A stretch of 64,000 nt of DNA from Lysobacter capsici (lineage in GTDB: Bacteria; Pseudomonadota; Gammaproteobacteria; Xanthomonadales; Xanthomonadaceae). Shown here one piece after another: positions 1 through 9,166 of this stretch. The stretch's first letter is position 1, and each line of letters starts with the position of its first letter. The notes below the pieces were generated by a model. It did not search any database. It worked only from the letters and a program-made list of their open reading frames with translations, and was not told where the DNA came from. The stretch is from the NCBI RefSeq assembly GCF_014779555.2, contig NZ_CP094357.1, positions 1,984,001 through 2,048,000 on the forward strand, read 5' to 3'. A program made the position numbers and the translations under genes.

Positions 1-1
1 C

Positions 2-502
2 CTGCTCGAACTCGATGTCCCCGAACACCGTCAGCCCGGCGAGCCGGCGTTCGACTATGTGCGCCGTGTCGCCCGCGAGAAGGCCGGCGCCGGCCTGCTC
101 AAGGTCATGGGCAATCCCAACGCGGTGGTGCTGGGTTCGGACACCGAGGTCGTGCTCGACGATGAAGTGTTCGGCAAGCCGCGCGATCCGGCCGATGCCG
201 CGGCCATGCTGCGGCGCCTGTCCGGGCGCACCCATCAGGTGATTTCGGCGGTCTCGCTGGTGTCGCCTTCGCGCGAAGCGCAGGCGGTGTCGATCTCGGA
301 CGTGACGTTCGCCGAACTCGACGAGGCCACGATCGCGCGCTACGTCGCCAGCGGCGAACCCGACGGCAAGGCCGGCGCGTATGCGATCCAGGGCGGCGCG
401 GAGGTGTTCGTGACCCGCCTGGCCGGCAGCTATTCCGGGGTGATGGGGCTGCCGCTGCACGAAACCGCGCGCCTGCTGCGCGAGTTCGGTTACGGCGCCT
501 GA
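2..502 (+). CDS. maf: Maf-family nucleotide pyrophosphatase (3' part)
   Basis: Maf/YceF-like proteins hydrolyse non-canonical or specific nucleoside triphosphates (dTTP/UTP type) to the monophosphate in the cytoplasm. The frame is open from base 2, so the start and the N-terminal substrate loop lie outside the window; about 166 residues remain. Visible family features are the acidic [15 protein letters not shown] block, the following [13 protein letters not shown] segment and the C-terminal [15 protein letters not shown] and [11 protein letters not shown] motifs. It lies just upstream of rng, the usual neighbour of maf in gammaproteobacteria. Family assignment is firm; the exact substrate is inferred from the family. 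Confidence 0.93.
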   Translation: MLELDVPEHRQPGEPAFDYVRRVAREKAGAGLLKVMGNPNAVVLGSDTEVVLDDEVFGKPRDPADAAAMLRRLSGRTHQVISAVSLVSPSREAQAVSISDVTFAELDEATIARYVASGEPDGKAGAYAIQGGAEVFVTRLAGSYSGVMGLPLHETARLLREFGYGA

Positions 503-614
503 CGGCACGGGCGCGGCGTGGGCGCCGTGCATGACAATACTTCGACGGCGTGGAACTTAAGGTGCCGCGCCCCCTTCCCATCCAGTACGTCTGACTTAGG
601 ACCCGCGCCGCCTC

Positions 615-2108
615 ATGACTGAAGAGATCCTGGTCAACGTCACTCCGCGCGAAACCCGCGTCGCCGTCGTCGAGAACGGCATGCTGCAGGAACTGCACAT
701 CGAGCGCGGCTGGCGCCGGGGCGTGGTCGGCAACATCTACAAGGGCAAGGTGCAGCGGGTGATGCCGGGCATGCAGGCGGCGTTCGTCGAGATCGGCCTG
801 GAGCGCGCGGCGTTCCTGCACGCGGCCGACATCGTCAAGTTCAATCAGCTCAGCGAAGGCGAGGGCGAAGGCGATGCCGCGCCGCTGCCGCCGACCCCGA
901 CTCGGCCGATCGCCGAACTGCTGCGCGAGGGCCAGGACATCATCGTGCAGGTGGTCAAGGACCCGATCGGCAGCAAGGGCGCGCGCCTGACCACCCAGCT
1001 CAGCATTCCCTCGCGCTATCTGGTGCTGCTGCCGCGCACCCGCGTGGTCGGGGTGTCGGCGCGGATCGAGGACGAGGCCGAACGCGCGCGTCTGAAGTCG
1101 CTGGTCACCACCCTGGCGCCGAGCGGCGACCATCACGGTTACATCGTGCGCACCAACGCCGAGGGCCAGCCCGAGGAAGCGCTGGCCGAGGACATCGGTT
1201 ACCTGAGCCGGGCCTGGGCCTTGATCGCCGAGAAGTCCGGCAGCTGCAAGGTCGGCGAGCGCGTCTACGAGGACCTGAGCCTGCCGCTGCGCGCGGTGCG
1301 CGACCTGATCCGCCGCGACGTGGAGAAGGTCAAGGTCGACTCGCGCGAGACCTGCGAACGCCTGCGCAGCTTCGCCGCCCAGTACATGCCGGGCCTGGCC
1401 GAGAAGATCGAGCACTACACCGGCGCGCGGCCGATCTTCGACCTGTACGGGGTCGAGGACGAGATCCAGCGCGCGCTCGACAAGGAGGTGCCGCTGAAGT
1501 CCGGCGGCTATCTGGTCATCGACCAGACCGAGGCGATGACGACCATCGACGTGAACACCGGTTCGTTCCTGGGTCAACGCAATCTGGAGGAAACCGTTTA
1601 CCGCACCAACCTCGAGGCGGCCCAGTCGGTCGCCCGGCAACTGCGGCTGCGCAACCTGGGCGGAATCATCATCATCGACTTCATCGACATGACCGACCAG
1701 GAGCACCGCCGGCAGGTGCTGCGCCAGTTGGAAAAGGCGTTGACCCGCGATCATGCCAAGACCACGGTGTACGAGTTCTCGCCGCTGGGTCTGGTCGAGA
1801 TGACCCGCAAGCGCACCACCGAGAGCCTGGAGCGCCAGCTCAGCGAGGCCTGCCACGAATGCGGCGGCCGCGGCACCTTGAAGACCCCGGAGACGGTGAC
1901 CTATGAAATCTTCCGCGACATCGTCCGCCAGGTGCGCCAGTTCGACGCCGCGCGCCTGCTGGTGATCGCCTCGCCGAAAGTGGTGGCGCGCATCACCGAC
2001 GAAGAGTCCGCGGCGGTGGCCGAGCTGGAGGAATTCCTCGGCAAGTCGATCCGTTTTCAGCCGGACGATCAGTATGCGCAGGAGCAGTTTGATGTTGTGC
2101 TGCTATAA
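615..2108 (+). CDS. rng: Ribonuclease G
   Basis: This RNase E/G-family endoribonuclease matures the 5' end of 16S rRNA and takes part in mRNA decay. The 497-residue protein begins with TEEILVNVTPRETRVAVVEN, followed by an S1-type RNA-binding region near residues 35-75. The catalytic core carries TIDVNTGSF and IIIIDFIDM, which hold the metal-binding aspartates. A CHECGGRG zinc-link motif lies near residue 413. There is no long C-terminal scaffold, so this is RNase G and not RNase E. It follows maf after about 110 bp, and yhdP follows it, as in the maf-rng-yhdP arrangement of enteric bacteria. Confidence 0.96.
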   Translation: MTEEILVNVTPRETRVAVVENGMLQELHIERGWRRGVVGNIYKGKVQRVMPGMQAAFVEIGLERAAFLHAADIVKFNQLSEGEGEGDAAPLPPTPTRPIAELLREGQDIIVQVVKDPIGSKGARLTTQLSIPSRYLVLLPRTRVVGVSARIEDEAERARLKSLVTTLAPSGDHHGYIVRTNAEGQPEEALAEDIGYLSRAWALIAEKSGSCKVGERVYEDLSLPLRAVRDLIRRDVEKVKVDSRETCERLRSFAAQYMPGLAEKIEHYTGARPIFDLYGVEDEIQRALDKEVPLKSGGYLVIDQTEAMTTIDVNTGSFLGQRNLEETVYRTNLEAAQSVARQLRLRNLGGIIIIDFIDMTDQEHRRQVLRQLEKALTRDHAKTTVYEFSPLGLVEMTRKRTTESLERQLSEACHECGGRGTLKTPETVTYEIFRDIVRQVRQFDAARLLVIASPKVVARITDEESAAVAELEEFLGKSIRFQPDDQYAQEQFDVVLL

Positions 2109-2128
2109 AAACACGCTCCTGTCGATTT

Positions 2129-2258
2129 CCCTTCTCCCGCGAGCGGGAGAAGGTGGTCCGAAGGACCGGATGAGGGCGCGCGAAAGTCTGCCTGCGTCGG
2201 TTCCTGCGATCTCGCATGCCCTCACCCCAACCCTCTCCCGCGCGCGGGAGAGGGAGCG
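2129..2258. repeat. Intergenic paired-hairpin repeat (REP-like)
   Basis: Two hairpins flank a short spacer. The first has the stem CTTCTCCCGC/GCGGGAGAAG, the second CCCTCTCCCGC/GCGGGAGAGGG. Between them is the string GGATGAGGGCGCGCG. A second, interrupted copy lies at 8251-8445. It fills the rng-yhdP gap and has no coding potential. Elements of this shape are widespread in Xanthomonadaceae intergenic regions; its function is unknown. Confidence 0.75.
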
Positions 2259-2270
2259 TAGTCGCGTCTG

Positions 2271-5200
2271 ATGCCCACCCCGCTGCGCCGCCGCTTGCGC
2301 ATGGCCCGTCGTGGCGCCTTCTATGGCGCCGCGCTCGTGCTCGTGCTGGTGGCGTTGCTGCTCGCCGCGGCCAGCCAGGTGCTGCCGCTGGCCGAAAGCC
2401 ATCCCGAGCAGGTCGCGCAGTGGCTGAGCAAGCGCGCCGGGCGGCCGGTCGCGTTCGACAAGGTCGAGACCCAGTGGACCCGGCGCGGTCCGCTGCTGCG
2501 CCTGGACGGGCTGCGGGTCGGCGAGGGCGCGCAGGCGTTCACCATCGGCGATGCCGAGATGCTGGTGTCGATCTACGCCGGTCTGCTGCCGGGGCAATCG
2601 TTTTCCGAATTGCGGCTCAAGGGCCTGGACCTGACCCTGGAGCGCGCCGACGACGGGCGCTGGAAGGTGCGCGGGCTGCCGGGGCAGACCCAGACCGACA
2701 ACAGCGATCCGCTGTCGGCGCTGGAAGGGCTGGGCGAATTGCAGGTGATCGACGGCAAGCTGGCGGTGATCGCGCCGTCGCTCGGGATCGATGCGCGCAT
2801 TCCCAAGATCGACCTGCGCCTGCGCGTGGACGGTTCGCGCCTGCGCGCGGGCGTGCGCGCCTGGCCGAGCGTCGGCGTTGCCGGAGCACCGTCTACGCCG
2901 CTGGACGCGGTGCTGGATTTCGATCGGCGCCGCGGCGACGGCCGCGCCTACGCCGGCGCGACACGCGCCGATCTGGCCGGCTGGGCGCCGCTGCTCAAGA
3001 TCGTCGGCATCCGGGTCGAATCCGGGCAGGGGCGCGCCGAAGCCTGGGCCGATCTGCGCGGGCACCGGGTCGCCGCGGTCACGGTGTCGGCCGCGTTGGA
3101 TCGGGTCGGGCTGCGCGGTGAGCGTCCGCTGCCGGTGCCGGTCAGCAGTGGCGCCGCGCCTGTAAATGCGGCGCCCGCGAACGCGACATCCGCGACCGCT
3201 GCGACGGCCACCGGCACGACTTCGAACACCGCTTCGAACACTGCTGCTGCATCCTCCGCGCCGGCCGCAACCGCGACCCCCATTCCCAGCGGCCCCGACC
3301 GGGTCGAATTCGAACACGTCGAAACCCTCGCGCACTGGCGCCTGACCGACAACGGTTGGCGCTTCGACGCGCCCAGGCTGCGCATCGGCAGCGGCGCCAA
3401 CGTGCAGACCCTCGACGGTCTGGCCGTGGCCGGCGGCGAACGTTATGCATTGCGCGCCGATCGCATCGACGCCGGCCCGCTGATCGCGGTCGCCGCGCTC
3501 AGCGATGCCGTGCCCGAACGGCTGCGGCATTGGTTCGAAACCGCCAAGCCGCGCGTGTCGCTCAGCGCGATCGCGCTCAACGGGCGCCGCGGCGGGCCGA
3601 TGTTCGCCAGCGCGCGGATCGAGGCGCTGGGCTTCGATGCGGTCGGCACCTCGCCGGGTCTGCAGGGCCTGGCCGGCACGATCGAAGCCGATGCCGACGG
3701 CTTCGCGATCCAACTCGACGAAAACTCGCCGATGCGCTTCGACTGGCCGACCGGGTTCGGCGTGGTCCACACGGTCAAGCTGCAGGGCCGCGTTGGTGGC
3801 TGGCGCGAAGGCGGCGGCTGGCGCGTGGGCACCACCTCGCTGCGCCTGCGCGGCATCGACACCGACTTCGGCCTGGTCGCGCGCGGCGGGCTGTGGTTCC
3901 AGAACGACGGCACCCGGCCGTGGATCGACATCGCCACCGATATCGACGACACCCCGATACCGGTCGCGAAGGGCTTCTGGATCCGCAATCGGATGTCGCC
4001 GAACCTGATCCATTGGCTCGACACCGCGCTGGCCGGCGGCAAGCTGCGCAATGCTCACGCGGTGGTGTCGGGCGATCTCGACGACTGGCCGTTCAACCGC
4101 AACAACGGCCTGTTCGAAGCCAGCGCGCATCTCGATGGCGCGGTGGTGAAATTCCAGCCCGAGTGGCCGGCGGTCGACAGCTTGAACGCCGACGTGCGTT
4201 TCGTCGCCGACGGTTTCAGTGTCGAAGGCGTGGGCAAGATCGCCGGGGTCGGCATTCGCCGCATCGGCGCCGGCATCGATCACTACAAGGACGGCACCCT
4301 CAGCGTCGCCGCCGACACCAGCGCCGATGCCGCGCAATTGCAGGCGCTGCTCAAGCAAAGCCCGCTGTACAAGGATCAGGCCGACACCCTCGACAACCTG
4401 CGCGCGAGCGGCGCGGCGAAAGTCGCGTTCGACATGAAACTGCCGCTGATCCATGGCAGCACCACCCAGATCACCGGCACGGTCGACCTGGACAACGCCA
4501 AGCTCGCCGATCCGCGCTGGAAGATCGCGTTCGAACAAGTGCGCGGCCGCGCCGAGTACGGGCGCGGCGGGTTCCGCGCCGAGGATCTGGCGGTGATGCA
4601 CGACGGCGCGCCGGGCAAGTTGTCGCTGCGCGCGGGCGAGAATTTCGTGCGCGATCGCGGCAACGCGTTCGAGGCCGGGCTGGATGCGATGTCCGGCGCC
4701 GACGAATTGATCGCGCGCGGGCCGGATGAGTTGGCCTGGTTGAAGTCGTATCTCGACGGGCGTTCGTTGTGGACGGTCGGGATTTCGATTCCGAAGGCGG
4801 CGCACGCGGCGGCTGGCGCCGTCGGCAAGGCTGCGGCGATAAAGCCCGGCGTATCGGCGCCGGTGCCGGCCTTGTTGCAGCTGCGGTCCAATTTGGTCGG
4901 CACCACCCTGACCCTGCCGCCGCCGTTGAACAAGGCGGCCGGCGCGGCGCTCGCGACCACCATCGAAACGCCGTTGCCGCTGGGCAGCGGCGACGTGCGC
5001 GTGGCCTTGGGCAACACCCTGGCGCTGCGCGCGCGCACCACCAACGGCAAGACCGGCGTGCGGGTGGTGCTCGGCGCCAACCGGGTCGACGACCTGCCGC
5101 CGGCCAGCGGCCTGGTCGCGACCGGCCGCGCCGACACGCTCGAAGCGATCGACTGGATCGCGATCGCGCGCGGCGGCAGCGGTTCGGGCGAAGGCGTGGC

Positions 5201-6377
5201 CTTGCAGCGCATCGACGTGACCGCGCAGAAACTGCAATTGCTCGGCGGCGTGTTTCCCAACACCCGGGTGATCGTCGCGCCGGCGCCGCAGGGCGCGACC
5301 GCGGTGCGCACCGAGGGCGCGGCGCTGGAAGGCGCGTTGCTGATTCCCGGCGACGGCGCCATCGCCGGCCGTTTCGCGCGCGTGCATTGGCGCGCGCCGG
5401 CCGGTCCGGCCGCGGCGAATCCGACCACGATTACCCCCGGCAGCAACGGCGTCCATGCGTCCACCGCGGCCGCGGCCAATACCGTGCAGGCGGCGACCAA
5501 GCCGGCGCTCGACGACAGCATCGACCCGGCCAAGATTCCGGCGCTGACCCTCGACATCGCCGACCTGCACATCGGCGACGCCGCGCTCGGCAACGCCAGC
5601 CTGCGCACCCGGCCGACGCCGGCCGGCATGCGCATCGACCAATTCACCACCCGCGCCGACAAGCAGTCGATCGACGTCAGCGGCGACTGGACCGGCCGCG
5701 GCACCGGCGCGCGCACCCATCTGAGCGCCGCGCTCGACAGCGGCGATGTCGGCGCGCTGCTCGGCGGCTTCGGCATCGGCGGCCAGGTCGGCGGCGGCAA
5801 GGGCAAGCTCAAGCTCGACGCCGGCTGGCCCGGCAGCCCGGCCGGTTTCGCCCTGGGCACCTTGGAAGGCAGCCTGGTCGTGGACCTGCGCGACGGCCGC
5901 CTGATCGAAGTCGATCCCGGCGCCGGCCGCGTGCTCGGCCTGCTCAGCGTGGCGCAGTTGCCGCGCCGGCTGACCCTGGATTTCCGCGACCTGTTCGCCA
6001 AGGGCTTCGCCTTCGACCGCGTCGCCGGCACCGTGCGCTTCGGCAACGGCAGCGCGCGCAGCGACAATCTGGTGATCGACGGCCCGGCCGCGGCGATCGC
6101 GATCCGCGGCGCCGCCGATCTGCGCGCGCAAAGCTACGACCAGACCATCGAAGTGCGGCCCAAGGCCGCCAACGTGCTTACCGCGGTCGGCGCGCTGGCC
6201 GCCGGTCCCGTCGGCGCGGCGATCGGCGCGGCCGCCAATGCGGTGCTGCAGAAGCCGCTGGGCAGCCTGGCGTCGAAAACCTATCGGGTCACCGGGCCGT
6301 GGAAAGAACCCAAGGTCGAAGTGCTGAGCCGGCAGGAGACGCGCGCGGCGAAGCCGCCAGGGCCGCCGGCGGGTTAG
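2271..6377 (+). CDS. yhdP: YhdP-family AsmA-like envelope protein
   Basis: This is a 1368-residue member of the YhdP/AsmA-like group, large periplasm-spanning proteins thought to form bridges that carry phospholipid between the inner and outer membrane. One N-terminal membrane anchor is visible (about residues 16-36, VLVLVALLLAAAS). A long region of repeated beta-strand patterns follows, with a low-complexity Ala/Thr linker near residues 300-340 and another near 1065-1085. The C-terminal DUF3971/AsmA-like block includes VDLRDGRLIEVDPGAGRVLGL and RVTGPWKEPKVEVL. The ATG at 2271 starts right after the repeat element. Placement between rng and tldD supports the call. Confidence 0.92.
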   Translation: MPTPLRRRLRMARRGAFYGAALVLVLVALLLAAASQVLPLAESHPEQVAQWLSKRAGRPVAFDKVETQWTRRGPLLRLDGLRVGEGAQAFTIGDAEMLVSIYAGLLPGQSFSELRLKGLDLTLERADDGRWKVRGLPGQTQTDNSDPLSALEGLGELQVIDGKLAVIAPSLGIDARIPKIDLRLRVDGSRLRAGVRAWPSVGVAGAPSTPLDAVLDFDRRRGDGRAYAGATRADLAGWAPLLKIVGIRVESGQGRAEAWADLRGHRVAAVTVSAALDRVGLRGERPLPVPVSSGAAPVNAAPANATSATAATATGTTSNTASNTAAASSAPAATATPIPSGPDRVEFEHVETLAHWRLTDNGWRFDAPRLRIGSGANVQTLDGLAVAGGERYALRADRIDAGPLIAVAALSDAVPERLRHWFETAKPRVSLSAIALNGRRGGPMFASARIEALGFDAVGTSPGLQGLAGTIEADADGFAIQLDENSPMRFDWPTGFGVVHTVKLQGRVGGWREGGGWRVGTTSLRLRGIDTDFGLVARGGLWFQNDGTRPWIDIATDIDDTPIPVAKGFWIRNRMSPNLIHWLDTALAGGKLRNAHAVVSGDLDDWPFNRNNGLFEASAHLDGAVVKFQPEWPAVDSLNADVRFVADGFSVEGVGKIAGVGIRRIGAGIDHYKDGTLSVAADTSADAAQLQALLKQSPLYKDQADTLDNLRASGAAKVAFDMKLPLIHGSTTQITGTVDLDNAKLADPRWKIAFEQVRGRAEYGRGGFRAEDLAVMHDGAPGKLSLRAGENFVRDRGNAFEAGLDAMSGADELIARGPDELAWLKSYLDGRSLWTVGISIPKAAHAAAGAVGKAAAIKPGVSAPVPALLQLRSNLVGTTLTLPPPLNKAAGAALATTIETPLPLGSGDVRVALGNTLALRARTTNGKTGVRVVLGANRVDDLPPASGLVATGRADTLEAIDWIAIARGGSGSGEGVALQRIDVTAQKLQLLGGVFPNTRVIVAPAPQGATAVRTEGAALEGALLIPGDGAIAGRFARVHWRAPAGPAAANPTTITPGSNGVHASTAAAANTVQAATKPALDDSIDPAKIPALTLDIADLHIGDAALGNASLRTRPTPAGMRIDQFTTRADKQSIDVSGDWTGRGTGARTHLSAALDSGDVGALLGGFGIGGQVGGGKGKLKLDAGWPGSPAGFALGTLEGSLVVDLRDGRLIEVDPGAGRVLGLLSVAQLPRRLTLDFRDLFAKGFAFDRVAGTVRFGNGSARSDNLVIDGPAAAIAIRGAADLRAQSYDQTIEVRPKAANVLTAVGALAAGPVGAAIGAAANAVLQKPLGSLASKTYRVTGPWKEPKVEVLSRQETRAAKPPGPPAG

Positions 6378-6786
6378 GCGCGGGCGGCGATATCCCGATG
6401 GGGTTTCCAGGGTTCGGGTGGTCGGCGTTGAGGCTCCCTTGCAGAAAAACTCGCGATCCCATCGCCTACGGTCACCGCGCGGCCTGAAGTCTTTTGTGAG
6501 CGGCCTTGAAGCCCGATTCGACAACTGGACGCGGGCTCGCAAGCGAAGCCCAAGCGCGAATCCGGCGCCGCCCCGCGCCTGAATCGCCCGCGAGCCCGCC
6601 GGATTGCGCAAGCCTTCGCCATTGATCGCCGGCCCGCGCGCCACTATTTCCTGAGCATGGGCGCTCGCCGCGCCGCTCCGCATGCCACGGCCGCAAGCCG
6701 CCGGAATCGGGCGCGCGGCCCACCCAAGCGCCGCCGGCCCGCCTAAGATGGGCTTTCCGAGTGTTCACCTCTTGCCTGGTTCCCAC
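6378..6786. other. Intergenic stretch, no gene seen
   Basis: About 400 bases between yhdP and tldD. Open frames here lack recognisable protein character or a convincing ribosome-binding site. The upstream extension of the tldD frame from 6682 is not conserved-looking. It presumably holds the tldD promoter, but I cannot point to clear -35 and -10 boxes. Confidence 0.5.
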
Positions 6787-8229
6787 ATGACCCTTCCCCT
6801 GCAGATCGCCGAAACCCGCCTCCTCCTGCCCGCCGGGCTGGACGCCGACGGCCTGGAACGCAGCTTCGGCACCTTGCTCGGGCCGGGCATCGATTTCGGC
6901 GACCTGTATTTCCAGCATTCGCGCCGCGAGAGCTGGACGGTCGAGGACGGCATCGTCAAGGACGGCTCGCATTCGATCGAGCAGGGCGTGGGCGTGCGCG
7001 CGATCAGCGGCGAGAAGACCGGCTTCGCCTATTCCGACGAAATCAACAGCGACGCGCTGCTCGGCGCGGCCAAGTCGGCGCGCGCGATCGCCCGCGACGG
7101 CCGCTCGCAGAACGCGCGCAGCCTGGTCCGCGGCGGCGGACGTTCGCTGTATCCCAGCGACGACCCGATCGATTCGATCGGCAACGAAAGCAAGGTCGAA
7201 GCGCTGCGCAAGCTGGACAAGCTGCTGCGCGCGGCCGATCCGCGCGTGCAGCAGGTGGTGGTGAGCCTCAGCGGCACCATGGACACCGTCCTGGTCGCGC
7301 GCAGCGACGGCGTGCTCGCCGCCGACGTGCGCCCGCTGGTGCGCTTGAACGTGCAGGTGATCGTCGAACACAACGGCCGCCGCGAAAGCGGCTACTCCGG
7401 CGGCGGCGGCCGTTACAGCTACGCCGACCTGCTCGGCGGCGACAAACCCGAACAGTTCGCGCGCGAAGCGCTGCGCCAGGCGCTGGTGAATCTCGACGCG
7501 GTCGACGCGCCGGCCGGGATCATGCCGGTGGTGCTCGGCTCGGGCTGGCCGGGCGTGCTGCTGCACGAAGCGGTCGGTCACGGCCTGGAAGGCGATTTCA
7601 ACCGCAAGGGCACCTCGACCTACGCCGGCCGCATGGGCCAGCGCGTGGCCTCGCCCGGCGTCACCATCGTCGACGACGGCACCCTGGAAGGCCGGCGCGG
7701 TTCGCTCAACGTCGACGACGAAGGCACGCCGACCAACTGCACCACCCTGATCGAGGACGGCGTGCTGGTCGGTTACATGCAGGACACCCTCAACGCGCGT
7801 CTGATGGGCATGACGCCGACCGGCAACGGTCGCCGCGAATCCTTCGCCCATCTGCCGATGCCGCGCATGACCAACACCTACATGCTGGCCGGCAAGGACG
7901 ATCCCGAAGACATGATCCGCTCGGTCAAGAAGGGCTTGTACGCGGTCAATTTCGGCGGCGGCCAGGTCGACATCACCAGCGGCAAATATGTGTTCTCGGC
8001 GACCGAGGCCTATCTGATCGAGGACGGCAAGATCACCGCGCCGGTCAAGGGCGCGACCCTGATCGGCAACGGCCCGGAGACCATGCAGAAGGTGCGCATG
8101 ATCGGCCACGATCTGGCGCTGGACGAAGGCGTGGGCGTGTGCGGCAAGGACGGGCAGAGCGTCCCGGTCGGCGTCGGCCAGCCGTCGTTGTTGATCGATG
8201 GACTGACGGTGGGCGGCACCAGCGCGTGA
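6787..8229 (+). CDS. tldD: Metalloprotease TldD
   Basis: TldD is the zinc-protease half of the TldD/PmbA (TldE) heterodimer, which degrades unfolded peptides, processes some microcins and helps remove the CcdA antitoxin. The 480-residue protein contains the HExxxH zinc motif [12 protein letters not shown] (His at about residue 260) and the family segments [10 protein letters not shown] and [17 protein letters not shown], with a conserved C-terminal [13 protein letters not shown] chose the ATG at 6787 over the upstream in-frame ATG at 6682 because [18 protein letters not shown] matches the normal N-terminus and the extra 35 residues do not. Its partner pmbA lies downstream on the same strand, with darP reversed in between. 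Confidence 0.96.
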   Translation: MTLPLQIAETRLLLPAGLDADGLERSFGTLLGPGIDFGDLYFQHSRRESWTVEDGIVKDGSHSIEQGVGVRAISGEKTGFAYSDEINSDALLGAAKSARAIARDGRSQNARSLVRGGGRSLYPSDDPIDSIGNESKVEALRKLDKLLRAADPRVQQVVVSLSGTMDTVLVARSDGVLAADVRPLVRLNVQVIVEHNGRRESGYSGGGGRYSYADLLGGDKPEQFAREALRQALVNLDAVDAPAGIMPVVLGSGWPGVLLHEAVGHGLEGDFNRKGTSTYAGRMGQRVASPGVTIVDDGTLEGRRGSLNVDDEGTPTNCTTLIEDGVLVGYMQDTLNARLMGMTPTGNGRRESFAHLPMPRMTNTYMLAGKDDPEDMIRSVKKGLYAVNFGGGQVDITSGKYVFSATEAYLIEDGKITAPVKGATLIGNGPETMQKVRMIGHDLALDEGVGVCGKDGQSVPVGVGQPSLLIDGLTVGGTSA

Positions 8230-8250
8230 TGGCGGCTGGTGCGCGAGCAT

Positions 8251-8445
8251 CCCTTCTCCCGCGAGCGGGAGAAGGTGGCCCGAAGGGCCGGATGAGGGCG
8301 CGCGCGGTCGCAGGCAACGACGCGATCCGCGACTTCCTCACCCCAACCCTGGCCCGGCCCAAACGCATGGCGTTTGGGCGTTCGCGGGCGCGCGAGCCGG
8401 TGGCTCGCAAGCGGCGCCCACTCACCCCGCGAGCGGGAGAGGGGC
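8251..8445. repeat. Composite intergenic hairpin repeat
   Basis: The left half matches the repeat at 2129-2258 (CTTCTCCCGC/GCGGGAGAAG, then GGATGAGGGCGCGCG). The right half is split. After CTCACCCCAACCCT comes about 75 bases with the inner palindrome GCCCAAACGCATGGCGTTTGGGC, and only then the closing CTCACCCCGCGAGCGGGAGAGGGG hairpin. It lies between the convergent tldD and darP. Confidence 0.65.
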
Positions 8446-8462
8446 TTCAAAAGCAATCGAAT

Positions 8463-9035
8463 TCAGTCCTGGCTGTCGTCGGCGAATTCGCCGTCGTCAT
8501 CGTCGCCCGCATCGCCCGGCCCAGCCAACACCGTGCGCAACTCGCGATACAGCTCGCGGAACGAGTGCGGCGGCTTGTTGCGCTTGCGTTCTTCCAGGGT
8601 GTTGCGCACCAGTTGGCGCAGGCGTTGCCGGTCGGCGCCGGGGTATTCGTCGAGCAATTCGGCCAGCGCCGCGTCGCCGTTGTCGAGCAGGCGTTCGCGC
8701 CAGGTCTCGATGCGGTGCATCGCGGCGATCTCGCGCCGCGCGGTCTCGCCGTTTTCGTCGAGCGCGTCGCGCAGCGCGTCCATAGCCGCATCGTCCTCGC
8801 GGCGCATCTGCTTGGCCAGGAACGCCAGCTGGCGCTTGTGGGCGACGTGCGCGGTGATGCGCTTGCAGTCGCGGATATGCGGCAGCAACGCCTCGGGCAC
8901 CGGCAGCTTGGCCAGCTGGGCCTCGGTCAGGGACACCAGTTTTTCGCCCAGGGCCAATGTTTCCAGCGCCTCGCGCCGGTTCTGGCTCCGGCTGGGGCTC
9001 AGGAATTCGCCGGTTTCCTCATCTCTGCCGCGCAT
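8463..9035 (-). CDS. darP: Ribosome biogenesis factor DarP/YjgA
   Basis: DarP (YjgA) binds late 50S ribosomal precursors and promotes correct folding around the peptidyl-transferase centre. The 190-residue, highly charged helical protein carries the family segments [45 protein letters not shown] and [18 protein letters not shown]. The C-terminus is acidic ([13 protein letters not shown]). It is transcribed against tldD and pmbA, and its start is about 130 bp from the pmbA start. Adjacency of yjgA and pmbA is common in gammaproteobacteria. Confidence 0.94.
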   Translation of the reverse strand: MRGRDEETGEFLSPSRSQNRREALETLALGEKLVSLTEAQLAKLPVPEALLPHIRDCKRITAHVAHKRQLAFLAKQMRREDDAAMDALRDALDENGETARREIAAMHRIETWRERLLDNGDAALAELLDEYPGADRQRLRQLVRNTLEERKRNKPPHSFRELYRELRTVLAGPGDAGDDDDGEFADDSQD

Positions 9036-9166
9036 CGCAAAACACCTCGTGTACCGTCAAACTGAACAATATCGCGTCGCAACGACGCCGCTTGCGTTTC
9101 CAGCGGCGCCTGCGCGCCACCGCCAACTCGGCGGCGCCCACGCGCCGCGGCACCAAGGATAAGCCA

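Noticed and set aside
105-1856. 583-residue - strand frame over maf and rng
   Set aside because: Same effect of high GC; rng on the + strand has catalytic motifs and the shadow has none.
2103-6683. 1526-residue open frame on the - strand across yhdP
   Set aside because: It is the antisense shadow of yhdP. High GC leaves the opposite frame open. The text is Arg/Ala/Gly/Gln repeats without domains, and the + strand has a clear family protein.
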